NCBI GenBank assembly: GCA_020051845.1
Contig: JAGVQG010000060.1
Coordinates: forward strand, 1-48,939
Direction of reading: 5' to 3'
Source of the DNA: an archaeon
GTDB taxonomy: Archaea; Nanobdellota; Nanobdellia; Woesearchaeales; ARS49
Length of the DNA: 48,939 nucleotides
Part shown: piece after piece, positions 18,182 to 28,079 of the stretch
Numbering within the stretch: position 1 is the first letter of the stretch
Layout of the letters: each line of letters opens with the position of its first letter
Notes under the pieces: model-generated
Told to the model about the DNA's origin: nothing
Databases searched by the model: none
Seen by the model: only the letters and a program-made list of their open reading frames with translations
Translations under genes and position numbers: made by a program

Positions 18182-19648
18182 TCACGCTTCGTCCATATGC
18201 CAGGAATCGGGTTGGTGGTATCTTTTGAAGTGTTTTTTGTATGATTCTTTCTGTCTGTCGTATTCCTTGTGTCCGATTCCCATGCTTTTGCAGATGCGCT
18301 TGTGTGGCAATGTGTGCAGGATGTTCTTCCTCCATCTTAGTGGCTCCATCCTGCGCTCGACGATATCTTCTATGGTGCATGCCATCTCGTGCTGGCAGAC
18401 GTATTCGATGCTGTTGGGCGCTGCCTTGCGTCCGAAAAGAAGCGGCGTCTTTTCTGTGGCGCATGGCTTCCATCTGTTCGCGTAATCGATCTTATCGAGC
18501 AGCTTCTGCGCCATCCTGCGGGCTATCGTGAGCTTTCCGCCGACAATCGTCACAAGTCCGGAATCGGAGATCTCGATGTGTTCGCCGCGGCTCGCGTCGC
18601 CCACGCTCCCATTTGTCCGCACAAGAGGTCTGAAGCCGCTGTATACATATTGTTGTTCGGCTTGCTTGATGCCGGTATGTATGAGTAGTAAGTCATTGTA
18701 TGCGCTTCCGAGCATCGCGGTGCCATCAGGACAAGGATCCAATGGCGCCCGTTTGGTCTCGTAATCAGTCGTTCCCAGTATGACTTTGCCATCCGGCCTT
18801 TTGATGAAGAACATCTGTCTGCCATCGTAATGGCTCTTGAAGACAAGGGTCTCCTTGAGGGGGATCTCGTCCGCGTTGAAGACGAGATGGACTCCGCTTG
18901 AGAGACGTACGATGCTCTTCGCTTTAGGGTCGTCCATTTTGCGCACGACGTCGACGCTTGGTCCTGTGGCGTTGACGATGATATTCGCCTTGAACTTGTA
19001 CTTGTGCCCTGTGAGGTGGTCTGTGATCTTTGCGCAGGTTATCCTGCCGTCATTCTTCACTAACGAGGTCACCATCGCATGGTTGATCGCGATTCCGCCT
19101 CTGTGGACTCCGTCCTTGATGGTCTCTAGGGTCAACCTGCTGTCAGTGCACCACGCGTCCCAGTAGGCGAGCCCTCCGACGAGTTTGTGGCTGCGCACCT
19201 TGGCGATATCGAGCATCTCTTCTTTCGAGATTCGTGCGTGCTTCTTTGTGTGGAAGCCAGATAGTAGTTCGTACAGGAAAAGCCCGAACCTTAGCGAGAG
19301 CATCGAAGTGCCGTCATAGACAGGTATGACGAACTTCATCGGCTTGACAAGCGCTGGATTCAACCGCAGTAGCAGGTCGCGCTCGTGGCAGCTTTCCCAT
19401 ACGGTCTTGAGATCGCCTGTCTTGATGTAGCGCAGGCCGCCGTGGACCAGCTGTGAGCTCGCGCTGCTCGTGCCTGATGCGAAATCGCGGCCTTCGACAA
19501 GGCAAGCGTTCATCCCTCGCATCACGGCATCCCTGAAGATGCTTGCGCCTGTTATTCCGCCGCCGATTATCAGTATGTCCCATTCTTGAGAGGCGAGCTT
19601 ATCGAACAATGATACTCGCGACTTCCTGTTGAAGTTCTCGAGTCCCAT
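18182..19648 (-). CDS. glpD: FAD-dependent glycerol-3-phosphate dehydrogenase
   Basis: DILIIGGGITGASIFRDAVMRGM, SSQLVHGGLRYI, GHK...NATGPSVD, LGTTDYET. Confidence 0.9.
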   Translation of the reverse strand: MGLENFNRKSRVSLFDKLASQEWDILIIGGGITGASIFRDAVMRGMNACLVEGRDFASGTSSASSQLVHGGLRYIKTGDLKTVWESCHERDLLLRLNPALVKPMKFVIPVYDGTSMLSLRFGLFLYELLSGFHTKKHARISKEEMLDIAKVRSHKLVGGLAYWDAWCTDSRLTLETIKDGVHRGGIAINHAMVTSLVKNDGRITCAKITDHLTGHKYKFKANIIVNATGPSVDVVRKMDDPKAKSIVRLSSGVHLVFNADEIPLKETLVFKSHYDGRQMFFIKRPDGKVILGTTDYETKRAPLDPCPDGTAMLGSAYNDLLLIHTGIKQAEQQYVYSGFRPLVRTNGSVGDASRGEHIEISDSGLVTIVGGKLTIARRMAQKLLDKIDYANRWKPCATEKTPLLFGRKAAPNSIEYVCQHEMACTIEDIVERRMEPLRWRKNILHTLPHKRICKSMGIGHKEYDRQKESYKKHFKRYHQPDSWHMDEA

Positions 19649-19650
19649 GA

Positions 19651-21360
19651 TTACCTCGGTCGCGCAAGGACGACGTGGTTGATTCCGTTGTCGCCATCAA
19701 TCAATTTCGCGCGCAGTCCGTCGAAGCCTGCATAATCGACCAATGCCTTGAAGACTGTCGGTTGGTAGTAGCTTCCTTTGTACCCGACATAGCGGCCTGA
19801 ATAGGAATATGCGTGCGGCGTGAACGAGTCGGTCACGAAGACCCCGTCCTTTTTCACGACCGTGCCTAGCCATTTCAGGTGTCGTATCATGGCTGGCTTT
19901 GGCAGCCATCCTGAGAGTCCGACGAAGAGCGCCATGTTGAACGGCCCTTCCTTGCGGAGCTTCTGCCTGAACGAGTCCTTGGTCAGGTCTCCTTTGAAGA
20001 ACTTGAAGTTCATGCCTATCGTCGAAGCGCGTGAGCGCAGTTCATTCTCGAGCGCGCCGTGCGGATCAAGGTCTGCCGCGATGAAAGTGACTTTGCTCAT
20101 CAGTCCAGGATTCTTCCTCGCGATCGCTTCGAGCGGCCTGAAGATGTCGTACGCGAAGCCGCTTGGCGCGCTGAATATCGTGACTTTGCCTTTGCGCAAC
20201 CTGGATTCGATCTCGGGCTGTATCTCTTTGGTCAATATCTTGAGTCGGTTGTTCACTGCCTCGTGCAATGGATAGCCGAGGAATATCTTGTCGAGAATGC
20301 CTTGTCTTTCCTTGTCCTGGTCGTAGATTATCCGCATGCAGCCTGCGGAGTACCCTTCTCGCAGCAGAAGCCTGCCTTTCTCCGACATTATGAATGTGAG
20401 TTCGCGCCAGGAGCCGCGGTGCAGGTTCATCAAAAGGTATCTGACCATGTAATTGAATGTCAGCACTTTCTGCCAGAAGGATCTCTCTGACAATCCTGTT
20501 GTTGTGCCGAGCACCGCTCCGTGTCTGCGCTTTCCAGCAGCGACGACTTGCTTCCTCAATCTGTCCACGAGCGCAGACAGTGTCTGGCCGGGCGTCCTCT
20601 TGTCGACATTGATCGTGATCACCGTCGTCTTCGGCTTGTATATCTTCAGCGCATCGAGTGTCGTCAGATACATCTGCCTTGCTTGCGTCAGGTCTGCCAG
20701 ATTCTCGTGCAGGTCGACGCGCTCGCCGCGTCGGCCGATGCGGGCCACAGCCTCCTTTGGAGAAAGGTCGAGGAATATGACTACGTCAGGAAGCCAGGCT
20801 GCGCGTATCCCTGTCTTCTGGAAAAGACGTCGCAATCGGACGGCATCTTCAAGGCTTGGCAGTCTTGCCTTGCTATCGTCTGGCAATGCCTTGTCTTTGA
20901 GTATGTATGCGAACGCGGCCGCGAGATCCTTTGCTGTCGGGGCTTCTTTCTTCACTCCTTCGCTCGCTGGCCTGCGGTAGTTCGCCGCGCGTCCCATGGC
21001 GGACAACAACAGGTTGCCGTCGCTTACCATGGCTGTCGTTCCGTAGCTGTCGGCGAGTATCGAAGCTGAATGGTCCTGGAATGTCATGTGTGCGATCTTC
21101 AATATAGGATAGATCTTGCGGTTGTCGACCCATCTCTTCGCGGTGCGCTTGAGCCACATCGCTTTTCGTGCTAGGAAAGGGAGTCCATCTGGCATGAAGT
21201 CTGGTCCGAGGTGGTCCTCATCAACGCCGCTTATCCTGAAGGATTCTCCCGCACTTCCAGCTACTATGCCGAACTCTCCCGTCAGTATCGCCGGCAGCGA
21301 AGCGGTTATCGTGCTCTTGCCGCTGCCGTCGATGCCCAATACGCAGATTTGCAGTGTCAT
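19651..21360 (-). CDS. P-loop (thymidylate-kinase-like) kinase fused to C-terminal class I SAM-methyltransferase-like domain
   Basis: VLGIDGSGKST Walker A at N-terminus; C-terminal half with VTIFSAPSGFAYDIFRP...VTFIAADLDP...FNMALFVGLSGWL resembles a Rossmann methyltransferase. Confidence 0.65.
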   Translation of the reverse strand: MTLQICVLGIDGSGKSTITASLPAILTGEFGIVAGSAGESFRISGVDEDHLGPDFMPDGLPFLARKAMWLKRTAKRWVDNRKIYPILKIAHMTFQDHSASILADSYGTTAMVSDGNLLLSAMGRAANYRRPASEGVKKEAPTAKDLAAAFAYILKDKALPDDSKARLPSLEDAVRLRRLFQKTGIRAAWLPDVVIFLDLSPKEAVARIGRRGERVDLHENLADLTQARQMYLTTLDALKIYKPKTTVITINVDKRTPGQTLSALVDRLRKQVVAAGKRRHGAVLGTTTGLSERSFWQKVLTFNYMVRYLLMNLHRGSWRELTFIMSEKGRLLLREGYSAGCMRIIYDQDKERQGILDKIFLGYPLHEAVNNRLKILTKEIQPEIESRLRKGKVTIFSAPSGFAYDIFRPLEAIARKNPGLMSKVTFIAADLDPHGALENELRSRASTIGMNFKFFKGDLTKDSFRQKLRKEGPFNMALFVGLSGWLPKPAMIRHLKWLGTVVKKDGVFVTDSFTPHAYSYSGRYVGYKGSYYQPTVFKALVDYAGFDGLRAKLIDGDNGINHVVLARPR

Positions 21361-22346
21361 TTCTCTCCTGTTATGAATGGCAACCTTCCTGCGCAACCTA
21401 GGGATAGTCGTCCATTAAAGGTTTCCGGGTCTTCGTCCAGGAAGAACTCGTGGGTGCCTTTCTCTTCGATTGTCAGTATGTCGTTTGTCGTCAGATTGAT
21501 GTCTATGGCCCTTCGGCTGACGAAGCGCGGCGCGATCACGAGAAGCAACGCCGAGCTGGGCTTCCATGGTATCAGGTGCGCGCTCACGCTTGGCGGCTTG
21601 CCGGATGCTGTCGGATTGAATGGTAGTTTGTTCAATGGGAATGTCATTATCGCGCCCGCGAGAAGTCTGATATCGTTGTGTTTGTGGCGTATCGTGATTG
21701 TTATGTCATCGGAGCATCTGGGCGTGAACGTGCAGCCTATGCACCTGATCAGCAGCGCAACAGGATATTCCAACAGTGTGACTTTCTCGATTCCGATCAT
21801 GTCTCCGAGGAATCTCCGCGTCCTTTCGTATCTCTCGTGCCATCTTGCGAGGTCGCCAGGCACTTTTCCGAACTGTCCGAGGCCGCAGAGCGTCGCACCG
21901 TAGAGGATTCTCTTGTTGTGCTGCGCCTGTATTATCGGGTGCATTGTCGTTCGTCGGTTCTTGATGCCGTCCGCGATCATGTCTATTCCCTTGAGTGGAT
22001 CTTTAGGTATGCCGAAGTGCTTCGCGAGAACGTTGCCTGATCCGAGACGAAGTTGCGCGAGCGTGACGCTGTTGTCCTTCAAAGCGGCAGGTCGCTTCCT
22101 GCAGACAGCCTCGACGACCGCTCGCAGCGTGCCGCCTCCGCCTGCGACGATTATCGCGACAGGGCATTTGTTCGATCTCAGGAATTCGGTCGTCACCTGT
22201 GTGACTTGCGCATGGCCTTCGGTGCTTTCGGCGTCGACTTCCTGGCCAATGCGTCCTTCCAGCCTGCGTCTAAGCTTCTCGAGCAGCGTGGTCTCCTGTC
22301 CAAGTCCTGCGGTCTTGTTGAGAATGAGGAGTGTGCGTTGTTTCAT
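21357..22346 (-). CDS. diacylglycerol/lipid kinase family protein
   Basis: LLILNKTAGLG, AIIVAGGGGTLRAVVEAV, RLGSGNVLAKHFGIP; ATGA overlap with downstream kinase-methyltransferase gene. Confidence 0.8.
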   Translation of the reverse strand: MKQRTLLILNKTAGLGQETTLLEKLRRRLEGRIGQEVDAESTEGHAQVTQVTTEFLRSNKCPVAIIVAGGGGTLRAVVEAVCRKRPAALKDNSVTLAQLRLGSGNVLAKHFGIPKDPLKGIDMIADGIKNRRTTMHPIIQAQHNKRILYGATLCGLGQFGKVPGDLARWHERYERTRRFLGDMIGIEKVTLLEYPVALLIRCIGCTFTPRCSDDITITIRHKHNDIRLLAGAIMTFPLNKLPFNPTASGKPPSVSAHLIPWKPSSALLLVIAPRFVSRRAIDINLTTNDILTIEEKGTHEFFLDEDPETFNGRLSLGCAGRLPFITGEK

Positions 22347-22457
22347 CTGGCCTCTTTTGGATTGCTGTTGTGGTCTGGCTTTAAAAAGGATATCTTGGCA
22401 GCATCGCAAACCCTGAAGAAATATGTAACCACTATTAAGTGATTAATACTAGAAAGA

Positions 22458-22466
22458 TTTATAAAT
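22458..22466 (+). promoter_or_regulatory. BRE/TATA promoter for 1195-aa gene
   Basis: AGAAAGATTTATAAAT, about 27 nt upstream of ATG 22489. Confidence 0.6.
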
Positions 22467-22488
22467 GGCTCGTCAATAATAGGGGTCC

Positions 22489-25400
22489 ATGGAGCCGCGA
22501 ACCAATGCCCTTTTGGCAGGCATTATTGGTGCTGTCCAGAAGAAGAAGCTTGAGGAGATAGTGCTGGGTCTGATAGACGCGCCTCTGGGCCAGATGGACT
22601 TGCGCACGCGGCAGTATCTTGAGATTGCGCAACAGAATGACTGGGAAGATATCGCTTGGCTTCTGAAAGAGCATCTTGTTGAACTCAAATTGGCTGAGAT
22701 GGATGCAATCAAGGTCAAGCAGGAGACTGGTCGCGACCAGGCGGAGATGCGGCTCGAGGATTATCTTATCTCAGATTGTCACCTTGCCATGATAGATCCT
22801 GCATTGCGTTTCATCGATCATCAAGTGGCTATAGCTGGCGGTCTGCGCGTGGATGTGTATGCCCGTGACTCTGTCCGCAATGATAATGTCAAGATCGAAC
22901 TCAAGTCGCACCTCAACACAGAGTCGGCTGACAAGCAGATCGACCAGCTGAGGCGCTACCTCAACGACAAACCAGGAGAACGCGTCTACTTCGTCGCGCA
23001 CAAGATCAACGGCAAGGTCTTCACCACGTTCGCCGATGAGATTCGGTCAGGTCGAATGCGCTTCTTCAAGTATGATGGAACCCAGCCTGACCTGAGGATT
23101 ACCGAGGTCACCGAGGAAGCGGTGCGCAATGACAAGTCCCTTGTCGAGATACAGAAAGCCTACAAATCGAAGAAGGTGAAATCCGCCGATCCGAATGTCG
23201 TTAGGTCTTCGATTCTTTCTAACGGATACGCAAAGAAGACAATGAATGGATCCGCGCCTGAAGCGTCGGAGACGCAAGTCGTTGCAGAACTAACACATGC
23301 AGTGGTCGAAGTCATGAAACCGGAGAGAATTTCCGCAAAGTCGGACGATCAGGTCCGAGCAGATGCGCCCATGTCAACAGGACCGGATATCGATCGGCTG
23401 GAGGAATTGTTCCGTGATCCTGAGAGACAGTCGTCCACAGAATCACTTGCGTTCGCGATTGCCGCTAGGCCATACTCCGACTCGGACGAGATATTGAAGT
23501 ATCTTGGAGACAATCTTGGCGCGCATTTCAAGAACGATGGGGCTGCGGCAAAGCGTTACGATCAGTCTCACAAAGCAGCGGATAATGCGTTGAAGAAACA
23601 TAGCAGGACACTAATCGGTGGTTTTGCAACGCTCGGAAAGCTCATCGCATCTGGCGGATTTCTGGAGAAAGGCAGCGCGGTTATACGGTCACTTGTCGCC
23701 TCCACAACAGAGTATTTCGAGAATGAGGATTATGCGCACATCCGTAAGGTCCACAAGGATGTGCTTGCCGGAGCGAAAGGTATCATGCCGGAACGCTGGT
23801 TTTCGTTCAGGGAAGGCGCAATTGATCGCATCCTGATGCAGTACTTGAAGACGTTTGACGATTGTGCTCACGCGCTCGACGATATGGACCATGATATCGC
23901 TCGGCAGTATGTGCGTGAACACAAGGAGATATCGGATTGCGTGCTTGATATGGGAGATTACACCATAGATGAACCGATCCTGTTGCAGTTCATGCTTCAC
24001 GACCACCACTACTATTGGCACGCGGCCAGACGCATCGTATCGAAATCGGTCGATCACTCGTCTACTGGTGGCAAAGACGGATTCAGTATGATGTACAACT
24101 ACTTGTTGGGCGACATCACCAAATATCGCGAACCGCCTTCGGTTATTGCCGGCAAGGATACGACGAGGCATCTCATGAAGGCGGCGAACAGGTCCGTGGT
24201 TGGAGATGTTGAGAAGCTCATGGATCCCCCTACTTACACTGCTATGAATTTGAACGGTATTATTTCGCACATCAATCCTCTAAGTGCGGCAAGGTCGAAA
24301 TCCGTGTATGAAACATTGATCAAGCAGATCGTGGAAATCAACAAAGATTGCAAGTTGAACAATCAATTGCATGTGGCCCTTTCTTCGAGGATGGCCGTGC
24401 CTTGTGGCATGGATCGTTTCAGCGAGAACATTGATATGATAAAAGACACGCTCGACGATCTCGTCAACCACCAAAAAACCGTGGTCAAAAAGGGCCCTGT
24501 GCGAAAGGCCATGCTGCTCAATGAAAGACATTTGCCAGATGTTTGTCATAACATCACTCCTTCTCTCAAATATCTCGAAGCGCTGGAATCGCCCGAACAA
24601 CACGTGATATCTGGCTTCCTGAGGATGCGTCTCCACCGGGCGAAGGTCATTGCTGAGTGCAATAAAGAACTGGCGTACACATACTTCTTCAGCCTCTCTC
24701 CCACCAGCGCGGGTTTGGTGTTGATGAATTGCGTGCGTGACAATCAATCTTTGTGGCCTGAACGGGCAATGCTCAGGAGATATGTTGATCTCGATGATGA
24801 GATGTTCCTGGGCGCGCTCGCGCACATAAGAACAGCGGATGGTCGTTCTGTGCATGATTGCATCGAAGATATCGTCGAAAATCCGTCACCCGCGGCAACG
24901 CAGTCCAATGCCGCGCCTGTCGTGACTGCGACGGTTGTCACCCCTGGGTCTGTCGAACCATTATATTCGCTCGATCAGGTGTTGATCGCTAGATTGAAGG
25001 GTGATACGACTGAGAGTATGAAGCAACGCGTGAGATACTTCGCTGAACAGGTCGAGGGTCTTGGCAAGCCCGCACAGGAAATCGGCGACATCCTCCTGAA
25101 GTCCGAGTTCAGCCACAACATGAAGCGCAAGGAGACAAGGTTGAGTGAGCTGGGCCTGTATTCATTCTTTGATGATATCTTTGTCACTCTCAAGAATGGT
25201 GCTGCATTGACATCTAAGCAGGTGGACAGGATTTACTCGTCCATCATGCAGGATGGTCCGGATGCGCGCAAGGAAGATGATGTCCCGTCTGCGAACGGCA
25301 AGGTCATCGTCGTGCGCGCCGATGCGATGAGGATCATCGAACATTTGGAGAATCCTCATAGCTACAAGCTTTTGATGGATGACTGCCTTAAATCCAGCGC

Positions 25401-26076
25401 CACATTCGGCGAGGCCGAAATTGTCTGGCTCAGGAGCAAACATGAGCGGTATCTTTTTTCGTTGAGCGATTCTCGCTGGAGCAATGCTGTGACTGAGCTT
25501 AGCGATTATCTGTTGAAGGTCAACTCGTTTCTGGGTGGTGTGCGCCGCGCAGCGGCGTCGAACGGCGCTGGATTCAAGAACGCCGCGGCCGCTGCGGCGT
25601 CTGCGGCAAGCGGGATAATCGAGAGGGTCGCGGACTTCAAGGGCGGGAATTCGTTCCAGGAGATAATCGAGGAGCTCAGCAGGGGAGTAGATATCGCGAG
25701 CGGAAAGAATCATTACGTGGATCCGCGTTCGGTCGACGGAAGATTCTATGCGAACACCAAGAACGCGCTGTTCAGCCCGTCGATGGAGGCGCACGCCGTG
25801 CTTGTCGACGCGCAAGTGAGGCGCTTGCAGGCTTTGTATGAGGGGCTGCCTGCTGCTGCGCGTGCGTACGCGTCAGGACTTGTGGTGCCTTCACTTGATC
25901 AGGAGAATTTCCTTCTGATGATCGATCCTAAGACTCAGGGCGGGCATATGTTCAAGGACAACGAGAATTATGGTTCTGTCTTGGGCGCTCTCAATAAAGG
26001 ATCGCAGAAAAGGGAGTCTGACACAATCATCGCTCCTGAATCCATCTCTTTGATGGAAGCTATGGCCAAGAAGTGA
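22489..26076 (+). CDS. 1195-aa protein with N-terminal PD-(D/E)XK-like (NucS/DUF91-like) nuclease region, remainder unknown
   Basis: MRLEDYLISD...LRVDVYARDSVRNDNVKIELKSHLNTESADKQIDQLRRYL fits E...D...ExK...Q topology; no recognisable domain beyond about residue 200. Confidence 0.6.
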   Translation: MEPRTNALLAGIIGAVQKKKLEEIVLGLIDAPLGQMDLRTRQYLEIAQQNDWEDIAWLLKEHLVELKLAEMDAIKVKQETGRDQAEMRLEDYLISDCHLAMIDPALRFIDHQVAIAGGLRVDVYARDSVRNDNVKIELKSHLNTESADKQIDQLRRYLNDKPGERVYFVAHKINGKVFTTFADEIRSGRMRFFKYDGTQPDLRITEVTEEAVRNDKSLVEIQKAYKSKKVKSADPNVVRSSILSNGYAKKTMNGSAPEASETQVVAELTHAVVEVMKPERISAKSDDQVRADAPMSTGPDIDRLEELFRDPERQSSTESLAFAIAARPYSDSDEILKYLGDNLGAHFKNDGAAAKRYDQSHKAADNALKKHSRTLIGGFATLGKLIASGGFLEKGSAVIRSLVASTTEYFENEDYAHIRKVHKDVLAGAKGIMPERWFSFREGAIDRILMQYLKTFDDCAHALDDMDHDIARQYVREHKEISDCVLDMGDYTIDEPILLQFMLHDHHYYWHAARRIVSKSVDHSSTGGKDGFSMMYNYLLGDITKYREPPSVIAGKDTTRHLMKAANRSVVGDVEKLMDPPTYTAMNLNGIISHINPLSAARSKSVYETLIKQIVEINKDCKLNNQLHVALSSRMAVPCGMDRFSENIDMIKDTLDDLVNHQKTVVKKGPVRKAMLLNERHLPDVCHNITPSLKYLEALESPEQHVISGFLRMRLHRAKVIAECNKELAYTYFFSLSPTSAGLVLMNCVRDNQSLWPERAMLRRYVDLDDEMFLGALAHIRTADGRSVHDCIEDIVENPSPAATQSNAAPVVTATVVTPGSVEPLYSLDQVLIARLKGDTTESMKQRVRYFAEQVEGLGKPAQEIGDILLKSEFSHNMKRKETRLSELGLYSFFDDIFVTLKNGAALTSKQVDRIYSSIMQDGPDARKEDDVPSANGKVIVVRADAMRIIEHLENPHSYKLLMDDCLKSSATFGEAEIVWLRSKHERYLFSLSDSRWSNAVTELSDYLLKVNSFLGGVRRAAASNGAGFKNAAAAAASAASGIIERVADFKGGNSFQEIIEELSRGVDIASGKNHYVDPRSVDGRFYANTKNALFSPSMEAHAVLVDAQVRRLQALYEGLPAAARAYASGLVVPSLDQENFLLMIDPKTQGGHMFKDNENYGSVLGALNKGSQKRESDTIIAPESISLMEAMAKK

Positions 26077-27357
26077 TCACTTTCCAGCCAATAGCTTCCT
26101 TGTCTCAACTTTGTACTTCTCGACTGCCGGCTGGTCGAATGGGTTGATCTCCAGCAGCGCTCCGAGGTAGATGGTCTCGAGCATCTTCATCTGCAGCAAT
26201 TCACCGATCGTTTTCTCGTCGATCGTCGGAAGGGTTATCTGCATGTGCGGTATCTTCTGTTGTTCGTATGCTTTCAATGTCCCGCCGAGTATGGCGTCCA
26301 TGACTTCCTTCATCTGCCTGCCTTGGATGTTGTCGACGAGCAGCGCGAGGTTCTTGTTGTTGGGTATGAACAGGTCTGTCTGTTTCTCGACGTTGATGAA
26401 TGTAGTTATCTTGTCCGATGGTCCGTCGATGTAGAGCTGTCCCATCGAGTGAAGGTCGACGGATCCGACAGACACCGTGGGCGTTATGCCTGCGTTCACC
26501 TTCTTGCCTTTGAGCGTGTTCTCCTTGCCGCAGCTTTCAGCCAGCAATTGCCTGTACCATTTGCCGACGCATTCCAGCTGTTGCGAGAAGACGAATGTGT
26601 CGTGTATGTTGATGCCTTTCTTGTTGTAGTGCCAGAGCGCGATGGCGCCTAGAGCGGCAGGGTTCTTCTTGTTGTCCTGCATGCAGTAGCTCATGGCGTA
26701 GACAGCGCCTTTGATCATTTCTTGTATGTCTATGCCGAGCAAAGCGAGAGGGAACAGGCCGACCGGTGAGAACACCGAGTAGCGTCCGCCGACTTTCGCC
26801 GGTATCTCGAGTATGTGGAACCCTTCTTGTTTGGCGGTGTGCCAGAGCTTCGAGCCTTTGTCTGTCGTGATGACCACGTGGTCTCTGTAATCCGGCACTT
26901 GTTTGATGGCTTCGATCAATAATGTCAACAGGACGACCGTCTCTGTGGTCGTCCCTGATTTGCTGACGGCGTTGATCACGATGTGTTTCTTCGCGTCGAT
27001 CGCGTGCTGCAGCAGGCTGACGATCTCTTGTGAGTAGTTGGGGTCGACCGTGTCGGCGAACAGCACCTGTGGTGTGTTCCTGAGCTGGTAGTGCTTGCCG
27101 AGGCAGGCTTCTGCGACAGCCATCGTTCCGAGGTTCGAGCCGCCTATGCCGATGACTATCAGCATGTCGGCGTCCTTGAAGTGGTTGGCGAGCGCTCCTG
27201 CGCGGTTGATCAGGTCATAATCCTTGAGCAACGCGAGCGAAGCGAGATTGTCTTCATATGTCGGTTCGGCTGCCATTTTCATAAGTAGCCGCAGGCGTTT
27301 CATTCCTGTCTCGAATGTTGTGCTTGGTATGGGTGCGTTTGAAAAGTCGTAGTTCAT
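26077..27357 (-). CDS. pgi: glucose-6-phosphate isomerase
   Basis: IGIGGSNLGTMAVAEA, SKSGTTTETV, VGGRYSVFSPVGLFPLAL. Confidence 0.93.
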   Translation of the reverse strand: MNYDFSNAPIPSTTFETGMKRLRLLMKMAAEPTYEDNLASLALLKDYDLINRAGALANHFKDADMLIVIGIGGSNLGTMAVAEACLGKHYQLRNTPQVLFADTVDPNYSQEIVSLLQHAIDAKKHIVINAVSKSGTTTETVVLLTLLIEAIKQVPDYRDHVVITTDKGSKLWHTAKQEGFHILEIPAKVGGRYSVFSPVGLFPLALLGIDIQEMIKGAVYAMSYCMQDNKKNPAALGAIALWHYNKKGINIHDTFVFSQQLECVGKWYRQLLAESCGKENTLKGKKVNAGITPTVSVGSVDLHSMGQLYIDGPSDKITTFINVEKQTDLFIPNNKNLALLVDNIQGRQMKEVMDAILGGTLKAYEQQKIPHMQITLPTIDEKTIGELLQMKMLETIYLGALLEINPFDQPAVEKYKVETRKLLAGK

Positions 27358-27366
27358 GATCTTGCC

Positions 27367-27753
27367 TCAGTATGTTTCAGTCATCAGCCCAGGGATTCTC
27401 GCGAAGTGCTTCGTGTTCTTCGTGAGGAGAGCTTCTTTGCGTTCCACCGCAATGCCTGCGATAAGGGAATCTTCAGGATCTATGCTTTCTCCAGTGCGTT
27501 TCAGGACGCCTGCTATCTGGCCCGCGATCCTCGCGCAGGATTCATCGAGCGCGTAGGCCCGTATCCGGCTCAGCAGGTCGAGCGTCTTTTCCCGCTCGTC
27601 GACTCTGGCCACTTCGAATCCGCGCCATAGCTCGAACACCGTGATTGTGGTCGTGGTCATGCCTATGCCGCGCTCCCGCAGTTCATGGGCTTTCTTGACC
27701 GCGTCTGCCTTGTTGCGCAGAAGATCGATGAGGAAGCAGCTGTCGGCGATCAT
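27367..27753 (-). CDS. vapC: VapC-type PIN domain toxin
   Basis: IADSCFLIDLLR, TVFELWRG, DPEDSLIAGIA, LLTKNTKHFARIPGL. Confidence 0.88.
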   Translation of the reverse strand: MIADSCFLIDLLRNKADAVKKAHELRERGIGMTTTTITVFELWRGFEVARVDEREKTLDLLSRIRAYALDESCARIAGQIAGVLKRTGESIDPEDSLIAGIAVERKEALLTKNTKHFARIPGLMTETY

Positions 27754-27983
27754 TTGAACATCGCATCCAGGCGTTTCTCCCGTCGTTTTGAGAGTTCCCT
27801 TCCTTCCTTCACCACGACGTCAAGCCTGTTGCCTTCGTCCTCTGTCAGGATGCCCGCCAGCCGCGTGATGTCAAAGTCGGATGTCAGGCGCAAGACGACT
27901 TCGGTGAAGCTCTCGTTCCCGTGTTTGAGCGCGCGAAGCCGGTCGTATGCGTCTTCACCCAGCGTTATGGTCTTTGTGCTCAT
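27750..27983 (-). CDS. vapB: VapB-type antitoxin
   Basis: MSTKTITLGEDAYDRLRALKHGNESFTEVVLRL; ATGA overlap with vapC. Confidence 0.85.
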   Translation of the reverse strand: MSTKTITLGEDAYDRLRALKHGNESFTEVVLRLTSDFDITRLAGILTEDEGNRLDVVVKEGRELSKRREKRLDAMFK

Positions 27984-28048
27984 GTATGCATGTATGTGTA
28001 TGTATTATTTAAATGTTACGTATCAAAGCCCGTTTCCCAGTCATAGCC

Positions 28049-28056
28049 TTTATAAA
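28049..28056 (+). promoter_or_regulatory. TATA box for deoxyhypusine synthase
   Basis: TTTATAAA about 27 nt upstream of ATG 28080 (leaderless geometry). Confidence 0.6.
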
Positions 28057-28079
28057 CTCCTAGTTTGTGCACCAGTGCC

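Noticed and set aside
20521-21069. 182-aa plus-strand ORF opposite the kinase-methyltransferase gene
   Set aside because: Antisense shadow ORF.
23689-24270. 193-aa minus-strand ORF (and 24280-24855, 25162-25815) opposite the 1195-aa gene
   Set aside because: Antisense shadows; the sense frame is continuous with a promoter and plausible domain.
27984-28020. ATGTATG-type short tandem repeats upstream of vapB
   Set aside because: May be a toxin-antitoxin operator, but too short and AT-rich to distinguish from promoter background.
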